Shown in pieces: positions 40,873 through 48,727 of a stretch of 64,000 bases of DNA (the first letter of the stretch is position 1; the number at the start of each line of letters is the position of its first letter). Where the stretch lies: contig JBGAUT010000002.1 in NCBI GenBank assembly GCA_044228505.1, positions 186,001 through 250,000 of the forward strand. The letters are read 5' to 3'. A program made the position numbers and the translations under genes. The notes under the pieces are model-generated. The model was not told where the DNA came from. It was given only the letters and a program-made list of their open reading frames with translations, and did not search any database. Origin of the DNA: JAEUKA01 sp044228505 (GTDB lineage: Bacteria; Myxococcota_A; Polyangia; Palsa-1104; JAEUJZ01).

Positions 40873-42480
40873 ATGCCGAGCCAGCGCGGTGCGTCGATTA
40901 GCGTAAAGATGATCTCCACCACCCTGGTGCTGATCATGTTCATTACGGCCCTGCTCGGGGTGACGAGTACGTACTACGGGCGACGGGCCTTCGATGAGGC
41001 GGCCCAGAAGCTCTCCGAGGCGTACGATTCTGCACTGGGCGCACGAGCCCAGACCTTGACGGCGGCCATGTCCGAAAGTGCGAGAGCGGCGCTCATGCAG
41101 TCGGACTACAGCAGCTTGAAGACGTTTGTACCCAAGGCTGCCAAGACCGATCCCGATGTGACCGCGCTGTACGTCATCAGCGACACCGGCTACGTTGCCG
41201 CACACAGCGACGAACGCTGGAACGACGCCGAAAAGAAGATCACCGAGGTCGATCCGGTGCTCGGGCCCGAGCTGGAGAAGCTGTCCAAGCCGCTCGAAAA
41301 GACCATCGAAGTCGACGCGGGCGGAGTGAAAGACACCCGCCGCTTGTTTGCACGTCCCGTCGTGACCGATCAGGGCAAGAAATTCGGCACCTTGGTCGTG
41401 ATCTACAGCATGGCATCGCTCAAAAACCAGCTTCGCTCGATCGAGGAGTACAAGCTGGCGCAGGGCCAGGCCTTCATGGTCCAGGTTTCGGTGCTCGGTC
41501 TGGTGTTCCTGGTGCTGGCAGCGGGCATCTCCGTGTTTCAGAGCTTGCGGATCACCCGGCCGATTCAGCAGCTTGCTTTGCGGGCCGATCAGATTGCCCG
41601 TGGCGACCTGACCACTCGCGTCGAGATCCAGTCCCCCGATGAGATTGGCCTCCTCGCCGAAAACTTCAACTTCATGGCCGATCGGCTGCAAGTGCTTCTC
41701 GAAGAGACGGCGGCCAAAGCCGTCCTCGAAAAGGAGCTTGAGCTGGCCCGGACGATTCAAGAGACGTTGGTTCCGACCGCAGAGGTCATCCAGCGAGGCC
41801 CGGTACAGGTCGTCGGTCACTTCCAGCCCGCGACGCAGTGCGGAGGCGACTGGTGGGCGGTCTATGACCTGCCCGGCGACAAAGTCCTGCTCATCATTGG
41901 CGACGTGACGGGTCACGGCGTTCCGGCTGCCATGATCACCGCTGCCGCCAAAGCGGCCTGCGATGTCGGTCGCGCTCTGGAGGGCGCACGCATCACGGCC
42001 TCGCGCATTTTGGAGATCATGAACCATGCGATCTACGAAAGCGCCCGTCGCAAGTTCGTCATGACCTGCTTTGCGTGCGTGATCGACCAAAAGAGCCTGG
42101 TCATTACCTACGCCAATGCTGGTCACAACTTCCCGTATCTATATCGCCAGCCGAGCACGCTCAAGGAAGGCGAGTCGCCCTTTATGGTCCTGATGTCGCG
42201 TGGCAATCGCCTTGGTGACGTTCCAGAGTCGACCTTCACCGAAAACACCCAGCAGCTTCGCTCGGGCGACAAGATCGTGTTCTTTACCGATGGACTCATC
42301 GAGTGCGAGAACCCAAACAACGAGGAATACGGCGAAAAGCGACTTCGCCAAGCGATCGGTCAGACGGGCGACCTTCAGCCTGCCGCGATGCGGGATGCGC
42401 TGATGGCGCAGGCCGCGCAGTTTTATGCCGATAAGCCGCGCAAGGACGACATCACCTTGCTCATCACCCAAATCGCCTAG
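40873..42480 (+). CDS. HAMP-linked SpoIIE/RsbU-type protein phosphatase
   Basis: 535 residues. Membrane helix near 13-33, a periplasmic sensor region of about 165 residues, a second helix near 201-222, a HAMP domain (about 222-275) and a coiled linker ELELARTIQETLVP. The catalytic PP2C-like domain has GGDWW at 324-328 and GDVTGHG at 343-349, which carry the metal-binding aspartates. A further DGLIECEN and KDDITLL complete it. Such enzymes dephosphorylate Ser/Thr on anti-anti-sigma factors or kinases. The neighbouring Ser/Thr kinase and divergent PAS gene suggest a local phospho-signalling set, but no STAS or anti-sigma gene is in the window. Confidence 0.9.
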   Translation: MPSQRGASISVKMISTTLVLIMFITALLGVTSTYYGRRAFDEAAQKLSEAYDSALGARAQTLTAAMSESARAALMQSDYSSLKTFVPKAAKTDPDVTALYVISDTGYVAAHSDERWNDAEKKITEVDPVLGPELEKLSKPLEKTIEVDAGGVKDTRRLFARPVVTDQGKKFGTLVVIYSMASLKNQLRSIEEYKLAQGQAFMVQVSVLGLVFLVLAAGISVFQSLRITRPIQQLALRADQIARGDLTTRVEIQSPDEIGLLAENFNFMADRLQVLLEETAAKAVLEKELELARTIQETLVPTAEVIQRGPVQVVGHFQPATQCGGDWWAVYDLPGDKVLLIIGDVTGHGVPAAMITAAAKAACDVGRALEGARITASRILEIMNHAIYESARRKFVMTCFACVIDQKSLVITYANAGHNFPYLYRQPSTLKEGESPFMVLMSRGNRLGDVPESTFTENTQQLRSGDKIVFFTDGLIECENPNNEEYGEKRLRQAIGQTGDLQPAAMRDALMAQAAQFYADKPRKDDITLLITQIA

Positions 42481-42590
42481 CCACTGCGATAGCTCCGCAC
42501 TTCTCCGTCTGCTACGTAACGCTTCGACTTCCTTCGCACATTCCGTTTTCTGCTCGGCACCATCGCAACAAGCACCTAGAGTCCTTTGGC

Positions 42591-42610
42591 GTGCGACCCT
42601 AAAATCGCAC
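42591..42610 (+). promoter_or_regulatory. Hairpin and -10-like element abutting the kinase start codon
   Basis: GTGCGA at 42591-42596 and TCGCAC at 42605-42610 form a perfect six-pair stem ending one base before the ATG. Inside it, TAAAAT (42600-42605) is a five-of-six -10 match. With the ATG seven bases downstream, this predicts a leaderless mRNA. The -35 region is weak (TAGAGT at 42577-42582). The palindrome could alternatively be an operator. Confidence 0.4.
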
Positions 42611-42611
42611 C

Positions 42612-45600
42612 ATGCTACAAGAGCTTTCACCCGGCAGCTTGGTCGCCGAGCGGTTCGAGGTTGAGCGGCTGGCGGGTAGTGGGGGAATGGGCGCGGTCTA
42701 TCGAGCCATCGATCGGAGGACGCAGCAGCCGGTCGCGGTCAAGGTTCTGTTCGATGGGGCGGACCATGCGCGCTTTCATCGCGAGGCGCTGCTCCTGGCG
42801 GAGCTTCAGCATCCCGGCATCGTGGGCTACGTCTCGCATGGACACATGGACAGCGGCAGTCCCTATCTGGCCATGCAGTGGCTGGCCGGGCAGGATCTGG
42901 CCGAGCGACTGCGGAGAGGTGGGCTCAGCCTGCAAGAGACGCTGGTGCTGACCCGGCGCGTGGCCGAAGCCCTGTCGGTCGCGCATCAGCGCGGCGTCGT
43001 ACACCGTGACATCAAGCCGTCCAACCTGTTTTTGGTGGATGGGGATCCTGCCAAAGTCGTGCTGCTCGATTTTGGGATTGCGCGGCGCGGCTTCGGTGGT
43101 CGATCGGCCGCCATGACTCGCACCGGCGCGATTGTCGGCACTCCCGAATACATGGCCCCAGAGCAAGCGCGTGGGCTGTCGCAGCTTAGCCTGGCCGCTG
43201 ATGTCTTTTCGCTCGGCTGCGTGTTCCACGAGTGTTTGACCGGCAGTCCGCCGTTTGTGGCCGCTCATGTGGCCGCCGTGCTGGCCAAGATCCTGTTCGA
43301 GGACGCGCCGCCACTGCGGTCTGTACGGCCCGAGCTGCCAATGCCGCTTGAGGATGTGCTCCGGCGGATGCTGCACAAAGACCCGATGCTGCGCTTTGCC
43401 GATGGGGGTGCGGTGCTGACCGCGCTACTGGCCTTGCCCGAGCTGCCGACCTTGCAGGGACCAGTCTTCGAGCGGGGCATGGTGCCCCCATCGATTCGGG
43501 CGGACGAGCAGCAGCTGGTAAGCGTGCTCCTGGTGAGCGATGCCCATGAGGTGTCTTCGCTGGCTACGATGGCACAGGCCGATGATGCGGTGCAAAAGGT
43601 GCGGCTGGAGTCGCTGCGTTCGCTGCTGACTCCCTCGGGGATGATCTTAGAGCGGCTGGCCGATGGATCGCTGCTGGGGACGCTGCACCAGCTAGGCGCG
43701 GGGGCTGCAACAGATCTGGCGGGACGGGCGGCGCGGGCGGCTCTGCTCATCCATGATCGCTGGGGCGAAGCGGTGATTGCGATTGCGACCGGCAAAGGCA
43801 TGCTGGCCGGGGATGTACCCGTTGGGGAAGCGGTCGAACGGGCGGCGGTGCTGCTCCGGCAGCGAACCACCGGAGGAGGTCCGCACGCGGTCCTGCTGGA
43901 TGAGCTAACTGCCGGCCTGCTCGATACTCGGTTCGAGGTGGAGCGGCTACAGCCGCACGCCTTTGCGCTGGTCGGTGAGCGGCTGTCGATCGACGATTCG
44001 CGCAAGCTGCTCGGCAAGCCTACCCCATGTGTCGGCCGAGAGCAGGAGCTGCTCGCGCTGTCGGCGGTCCTGCATACCTGCATCGAGGAATCGACGCCTC
44101 GGGTCGCGCTGGTGGTGGCACCGGCGGGTGTTGGCAAGTCCCGGCTGCGGCACGAGTTTCTGCGACGGATTTCGGTGGGAACGGCCCCGGTCTCGGTGCT
44201 GTTTGGACGCGGCGATGCCATGAACCCTGGTGCCCCGTACGGACTGTGTGCGGCCGTGCTGCGCGGGCTGTGTGGACGACTCGACGGAACAACTGCGGAG
44301 CAGGCCTGGACGCGCCTGCACGAGCTGTCCACAAGCTATGTCGGTGAGAAAGAAGCCCCGCGAGTGACCGCATTTCTGGCAGAGCTCTCCGGGCTTGAGC
44401 CATCGGTGGACAAGTATCCGCCCCTGCATGCGGCGCGTCTCGATGGACGGCTATTTTTCGAGCAGTCATCGTTGGCGGTGAGTGACTTTTTGCGTGGCGC
44501 TTGCGCGGTTCAGCCGGTGCTGCTGGTGCTAGAAGACCTGCAGTGGGGCGATGCGCAGAGTATCGAGCTGACCGAGGTGGCATTGCGCGCTCTTCCCGAC
44601 TCGCCTCTGATGGTGCTCTGCCTGGCCCGGCCCGAGTTTGAGAGTCGGCTGCCGAAGCTCGGCAAGGATCGTGGTCTGCAAGAGATTTACCTCGGTGGGC
44701 TTGGCAAACGAGCGTCAGAGAGGCTGGTTCAGAACATCTTGGGCGCGAAGGTGCCGTCGCAATCGGTGCAGCGCATCGTGGAGCAGGCGGCGGGCAACGC
44801 GCTCTATCTGGAAGAGCTGATTCGTGCCTTTGCCGAAGGAAAGACCGAGCAGCTACCCGACACCGTACTGGCGATGCTGCAAGCGCGCATTGGCCGTCTG
44901 AGCAGTGAGCAGCGGCGGGTGCTGCGAGTCGCCAGCATTTTTGGCGATAACTTCTTTCGTGGGGGGGTGCAGTCCCTGCTCGGGCACGGCAGCCAAACGG
45001 ATCACACCGATCACATCGACCAGGTGCTGCGAGAGCTGGGCGACGCCGAGATCATCGAACGCCACCGCGACAGCCGCCATCCTGGGGAGGTCGAGTATGG
45101 CATTCGCCATGCGCTGCTCCGCGAGGCCGCCTACAGCCTGCTCACCAATGAGGACCGCCAGCTTGGCCATCGGTTGTGTGCCGAATATCTGCTGCGCTTG
45201 GGAGAAACCGACCATGCGGTGCTCGCTCGTCACTTCGAGCTAGGCGGCGATCCGGACCGTGCCATCCGGCACTACATCGACGCGGCATCGGAGTGCTGGA
45301 AGCGCGGCGGGCTCGATCATGCGGCGCAGCAGTGCCTGGCAGCCGTGCGGTGCGGTGCCAGCGGCGAGTCGCTCGGTGCAGTGCGCTGCTTGCAGGCTCA
45401 GCTCGAGCTGTTTGGCAACCGCTTGGCTCCGGCGTTTTCGTGCGCGCAAGAGGCGCTGGCCCTGTCTGTGCCCGGTAGTCGCTTCTACTACTGGTCGCTG
45501 TTTGGTTACTTGGGGGCCGCCACGCTGTCGGGCCGGATGGACGTGACGATGGAGATCATGCGCGACTTCGGCCACACGCTGCCCGAGCGCGATGCCGCCT

Positions 45601-46610
45601 GGTACTTCCAAGAAGTCGCGTCCCTGATTGGCCAGCTCTGTGTCTACCTGGCGCTGCGTGACAAGGCGCAGCAGACGCTTGGACAGATGAAGGCGGTCTG
45701 TGACCTGTTCGACGGCGATCCGCAGCGGCCGCTCTATCATGCGGGCTGGCAGCGCGCTCAGTCGGCGTTCGAGATGTACTTAAACGACCGGCCATTTTTG
45801 TCCCAAGAGCTGCTTCACGAAGCCCGTGAGACCTATCTGCGCTTTGGCCAGCGGCGAATGGCGGCACTGGTACAGCTCGATATCGCGGTCAATGAGGTCT
45901 GCCTAGGCAACAGTGTCGACGCCATCCGGCTGAGTGAGCAGGTGATCGAGCAGGCCGTGAACTTGGACGATGAGTACCTGCGTCTTGGAGCCGAGATGAT
46001 GCGCTGCGGCGGGCTGCTGTGGGGAAAGGACGTGCAGACGCAATGGGACTCGCTGCGGGGGCGCTTGGAAGCAATTTTGGCCAGGGCCAAAGACGACCAG
46101 ATTCGGCGAGGCCAGACCTTGTCGTTTCTGGCCGCAGGCTACTTTCTCAACCAAGACTATGAAGCGGCGGCTCAGCGCTATCGCGAGGCCACCGAGGCGC
46201 TTCTGATGCTGCCTGCGGTGTTGCCGTTTTCGCAGGCCTGCTTGGCTGCCTCGCTGCTGCGCTTGCACAAGCTGGACGAAGCGGCGCAGGTGGCCGAGCA
46301 GGCAACGCTCACGCAGTCGATGTTCGATGACGGTGGGCCGTACGCGGCGGCGGTGTGGCTGGTTCGTGCCGAGACGCACTTTGCCTTGGGAGAGGAGTCG
46401 CAAGGGCTTGTGGTGTTGCGGCGGGCGGTGACGCTGCTCCGGCTCCGGCTTGCGCAAGCACCTTCAGAGGAAAGACGGCAGATGCTGCTGCATGCGGTCT
46501 GGCAGCATCAGGCGCTCCAGCAGCTTTGTGCGTCGCGACTTGGTGAAGACCTGCTGCCCAGCGATGCCACGGCGAACGAGGCGAGGGCGGATCAGGCCAA
46601 GGCGAATTAG
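42612..46610 (+). CDS. Ser/Thr protein kinase fused to AAA-type ATPase and TPR-like repeats
   Basis: 1332 residues. The kinase domain spans about 15-280: glycine loop GSGGMGAVY (22-30), K44, HRDIKPSN (131-138), DFG from 153, APEQ. It is an active RD-type kinase by these residues. Residues about 300-470 resemble a degenerate nucleotide-cyclase-like domain. An ATPase follows, with Walker A APAGVGKS (503-510) and a Walker-B-like LVLEDLQWGD near 640. The C-terminal 500 residues are helical repeats. This architecture is common in Polyangiales-like myxobacteria and joins phosphorylation to signal scaffolding. It lies downstream of the phosphatase with a 131-base gap and no ribosome-binding site. 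The last codons run into a 15-base tandem repeat. Confidence 0.92.
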   Translation: MLQELSPGSLVAERFEVERLAGSGGMGAVYRAIDRRTQQPVAVKVLFDGADHARFHREALLLAELQHPGIVGYVSHGHMDSGSPYLAMQWLAGQDLAERLRRGGLSLQETLVLTRRVAEALSVAHQRGVVHRDIKPSNLFLVDGDPAKVVLLDFGIARRGFGGRSAAMTRTGAIVGTPEYMAPEQARGLSQLSLAADVFSLGCVFHECLTGSPPFVAAHVAAVLAKILFEDAPPLRSVRPELPMPLEDVLRRMLHKDPMLRFADGGAVLTALLALPELPTLQGPVFERGMVPPSIRADEQQLVSVLLVSDAHEVSSLATMAQADDAVQKVRLESLRSLLTPSGMILERLADGSLLGTLHQLGAGAATDLAGRAARAALLIHDRWGEAVIAIATGKGMLAGDVPVGEAVERAAVLLRQRTTGGGPHAVLLDELTAGLLDTRFEVERLQPHAFALVGERLSIDDSRKLLGKPTPCVGREQELLALSAVLHTCIEESTPRVALVVAPAGVGKSRLRHEFLRRISVGTAPVSVLFGRGDAMNPGAPYGLCAAVLRGLCGRLDGTTAEQAWTRLHELSTSYVGEKEAPRVTAFLAELSGLEPSVDKYPPLHAARLDGRLFFEQSSLAVSDFLRGACAVQPVLLVLEDLQWGDAQSIELTEVALRALPDSPLMVLCLARPEFESRLPKLGKDRGLQEIYLGGLGKRASERLVQNILGAKVPSQSVQRIVEQAAGNALYLEELIRAFAEGKTEQLPDTVLAMLQARIGRLSSEQRRVLRVASIFGDNFFRGGVQSLLGHGSQTDHTDHIDQVLRELGDAEIIERHRDSRHPGEVEYGIRHALLREAAYSLLTNEDRQLGHRLCAEYLLRLGETDHAVLARHFELGGDPDRAIRHYIDAASECWKRGGLDHAAQQCLAAVRCGASGESLGAVRCLQAQLELFGNRLAPAFSCAQEALALSVPGSRFYYWSLFGYLGAATLSGRMDVTMEIMRDFGHTLPERDAAWYFQEVASLIGQLCVYLALRDKAQQTLGQMKAVCDLFDGDPQRPLYHAGWQRAQSAFEMYLNDRPFLSQELLHEARETYLRFGQRRMAALVQLDIAVNEVCLGNSVDAIRLSEQVIEQAVNLDDEYLRLGAEMMRCGGLLWGKDVQTQWDSLRGRLEAILARAKDDQIRRGQTLSFLAAGYFLNQDYEAAAQRYREATEALLMLPAVLPFSQACLAASLLRLHKLDEAAQVAEQATLTQSMFDDGGPYAAAVWLVRAETHFALGEESQGLVVLRRAVTLLRLRLAQAPSEERRQMLLHAVWQHQALQQLCASRLGEDLLPSDATANEARADQAKAN

Positions 46611-46655
46611 GCCAAGGCGGCTTAGGCCAAGGCGGCTTAGGCGAGGGCGGCGACG
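46581..46655. repeat. 15-base tandem repeat at convergent gene ends
   Basis: Units of 15 bases lie at 46581, 46596, 46611, 46626 and, partially, 46641. The units at 46611 and 46626 are identical (GCCAAGGCGGCTTAG). The kinase stop codon (TAG, 46608-46610) and the peroxiredoxin stop codon (TAA on the minus strand, 46637-46639) both lie inside repeat units. The tract separates two convergent genes. Confidence 0.75.
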
Positions 46656-47107
46656 GCGGCTTTGACTTCGTCGTAGTTTGGCTCGACACCGGGGTTCGGG
46701 GCGACCCAGGCATAGCGGATGGTGCCGCTGCCATCCACGACAAACACCGAGCGCTTGGCGGCGGTGTAGCCAGTCAGGCCAGCGAAGTCGTCGTGAGCGA
46801 TGCCGTAGGCGCGGACGGCCTTGCGGTCATAGTCGGACAGGATCGGGAAGTTCAGGCCGTTCTTTTCGGCGAAGGCGGCATTGGTGAAGGGGGCGTCGAC
46901 ATCAATGCCGAGCACGGTGGCACCGACATCGTTAAACGCCGAGATCGAGTCGCGGAAGCTGCACAGCTCTTTGGTGCAGACGCCGGTGAAGGCCGCCGGG
47001 ATGAACACCAGCACGACGGTCTTGCCCGCAAAGTCAGACAGCGACACCGGCTTACGGGCAGTGTCGATGAGGGTGAAGCTTGGGGCCTTTTGCGCGGTTT
47101 CGAGCAT
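46637..47107 (-). CDS. Peroxiredoxin, AhpE/PrxQ-like
   Basis: Thiol peroxidase that reduces hydrogen peroxide or organic peroxides. 156 residues. The peroxidatic cysteine is C44 in PAAFTGVCTKE. C49 lies five residues later, the spacing used for an intramolecular disulphide in PrxQ/BCP proteins. The C-terminal NPGVEPNYDEVKAAVAAL is more like AhpE, so the subgroup is uncertain. AAGGAG lies eight bases before the ATG. The 3' end lies in the 15-base repeat, and a 21-base repeat lies upstream. Confidence 0.93.
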   Translation of the reverse strand: MLETAQKAPSFTLIDTARKPVSLSDFAGKTVVLVFIPAAFTGVCTKELCSFRDSISAFNDVGATVLGIDVDAPFTNAAFAEKNGLNFPILSDYDRKAVRAYGIAHDDFAGLTGYTAAKRSVFVVDGSGTIRYAWVAPNPGVEPNYDEVKAAVAALA

Positions 47108-47189
47108 GAACAGACACTCCTTATGAGGGTTTGGATGCGGACGTTAGATGCGGGCCATGCTCGCAACGTCGCACCAGCCTGTCAATCCG

Positions 47190-47333
47190 CCATCACAAGT
47201 CAATGCAGAGCAGGCTCAAGTCAAAAAGAGCAGTGACAAGTCAACGCCGAGCAGCGACAAGTCAACGCCGAGCAGCGACAAGTCAACGCCGAGCAGCGAC
47301 AAGTCAACGTCGAGCAGTGACAAGTCAACGCCG
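47190..47333. repeat. 21-base tandem repeat (minisatellite)
   Basis: Five near-perfect 21-base units start at 47229, 47250, 47271, 47292 and 47313; two degenerate units precede them. Differences are single bases (C/T at unit position 6, and C/T at position 19 in the fourth unit). On the plus strand one frame encodes repeated SSDKSTP in a 64-codon open frame at 47148-47342 with no ribosome-binding site, which I do not call a gene. The tract fills most of the 255-base gap between hemL (3' end) and the peroxiredoxin gene. There are no unique spacers, so it is not CRISPR. Confidence 0.85.
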
Positions 47334-47362
47334 AGATTGTGACGGTCGTGGTGAGCGAGGAC

Positions 47363-48694
47363 TTACAGCGTGCGGATGACGGCTGCGGCTGCGGCGAGGG
47401 TGGCTTCGATGTCCTCGTCCGTGTGAGCAGCGGAGACGAAGGCGGCCTCGAACTGGGAGGGCGGCAGGTAGATGCCACGATTGAGCATGCCGTGGAAGAA
47501 GCGGGCAAAGCGTCCGGTGTCGGCGCGCTTGGCATCGTCATAATTTCGGACCGGCTCGCCGGTAAAGAACAGCGTAAACATCGAGCCGACCTGATTGACC
47601 ACCGCTGCAATGTTCGCCTGCTGACACAGCGCGAGCAGCCCCTTGGCCAGATGGGTGCTCGTCTGCTCCAGGCGCTCGTAGATGCTGGTGTCGTCGAGTA
47701 GTTCCAGCATGGCTTGACCGGCGGCCACCGCGAGCGGGTTGCCCGACAGCGTTCCGGCCTGATAGACCGGCCCAAGCGGCGCGATCTTGTCCATGATCTC
47801 GGCCCGGCCCCCATAGGCCGCGGCAGGCAGTCCTCCGCCGACGATCTTGCCAAGGCAGGTGAGGTCGGGACGGATGCCGTAGCGCTCCTGGGCCCCGCCT
47901 TTGGCGACGCGGAAGCCGGTCATGACCTCGTCAAAGATGAGGATGGTGCCGTGCTGCAAGGTGAGCTGGCGCAAAAGCTCTAAGTAGCCGGGCTCAGGCG
48001 GGACACAGCCCATGTTGCCGCAGACGGGCTCGATGATGACGGCGGCAATCTCGCTATTGCCATCGGCGCTGCGGTGGTCCCGGAAGACCGCTTCGATCGC
48101 CGCCACGTCGTTCCAGGGCACGGTCAGCGTGTCGCGGGCGGCCCCTTCGGTGACACCGGCGGTTCCGGGCAAACCGAGCGTGGCGGCACCCGAGCCTGCG
48201 GCGACCAGCAAGCTGTCGGCATGGCCATGATAGGCCCCATCGTGCTTGACGATCTTGGAGCGGCCGGTGGCCCCTCGGGCCAGGCGCAGCGCCGACATGG
48301 TGGCTTCGGTGCCGGACGACACCATGCGGACCTTGTCCATGGACGGGATGCGCTTCGTCAAAAGCTCGGCGAAGCGCACCTCGCGCTCGGTCGGAGCCCC
48401 AAACGAAAAGCCTTGCTGGGCAGCGGCGGTGATGGCGGCCAAGACCTGGGGCTGCGCGTGTCCGAGGATCATCGGTCCCCATGAGCCGACGTAGTCGATG
48501 TAGCGGTTGCCATCGACATCGGTCAGCTTGCAGCCGCTGGCCGAGGCAAAGAACACCGGATCGCCGCCGACTCCTCGGAAGGCGCGCACCGGTGAGTTGA
48601 CGCCGCCCGGGATGGTCTGCTTGGCGCGGGCAAACAGCTCATGCGAGCGAGGACGGGACAGGGAGGATGAATCGGGCTTGCTCTGGTCGATCAT
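47363..48694 (-). CDS. hemL: Glutamate-1-semialdehyde 2,1-aminomutase
   Basis: PLP enzyme of the C5 tetrapyrrole pathway, forming 5-aminolevulinate. 443 residues from ATG 48694; the open frame further upstream runs antisense to the next gene and is not conserved. FARAKQTIPGGVNSPVRAF opens the family core. The PLP lysine is K283 in CLGKIVGGGLPAAAYGG. SSGTEATMSALRLARG and YQAGTLSGNPLAVAAG are also diagnostic. No ribosome-binding site lies before the ATG, but a CATAAC -10-like element does, six bases upstream. A perfect inverted repeat fills the promoter region. Confidence 0.97.
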   Translation of the reverse strand: MIDQSKPDSSSLSRPRSHELFARAKQTIPGGVNSPVRAFRGVGGDPVFFASASGCKLTDVDGNRYIDYVGSWGPMILGHAQPQVLAAITAAAQQGFSFGAPTEREVRFAELLTKRIPSMDKVRMVSSGTEATMSALRLARGATGRSKIVKHDGAYHGHADSLLVAAGSGAATLGLPGTAGVTEGAARDTLTVPWNDVAAIEAVFRDHRSADGNSEIAAVIIEPVCGNMGCVPPEPGYLELLRQLTLQHGTILIFDEVMTGFRVAKGGAQERYGIRPDLTCLGKIVGGGLPAAAYGGRAEIMDKIAPLGPVYQAGTLSGNPLAVAAGQAMLELLDDTSIYERLEQTSTHLAKGLLALCQQANIAAVVNQVGSMFTLFFTGEPVRNYDDAKRADTGRFARFFHGMLNRGIYLPPSQFEAAFVSAAHTDEDIEATLAAAAAVIRTL

Positions 48695-48696
48695 GG

Positions 48697-48720
48697 CTTG
48701 GTTATGAGAGATTAACCAAG
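48697..48720. promoter_or_regulatory. Operator-like inverted repeat in the hemL divergent promoter
   Basis: CTTGGTTA at 48697-48704 and TAACCAAG at 48713-48720 form a perfect eight-base inverted repeat with an eight-base spacer. It occupies most of the 33 bases between the two divergent start codons. The half-site centres are 16 bases apart, suited to a dimeric regulator on both promoters. Confidence 0.55.
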
Positions 48721-48727
48721 GGGCACC

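Noticed and set aside
40639..42126. A 495-codon frame antisense to the phosphatase gene
   Set aside because: The opposite strand encodes a complete HAMP-phosphatase protein with intact catalytic motifs.
47190..47333. CRISPR array
   Set aside because: The units are directly adjacent with no unique spacers, and no cas genes are present.
47148..47342. A 64-residue SSDKSTP-repeat protein gene
   Set aside because: It has no ribosome-binding site or conserved flank; the open frame follows from the repeat length. Kept only as part of the repeat entry.
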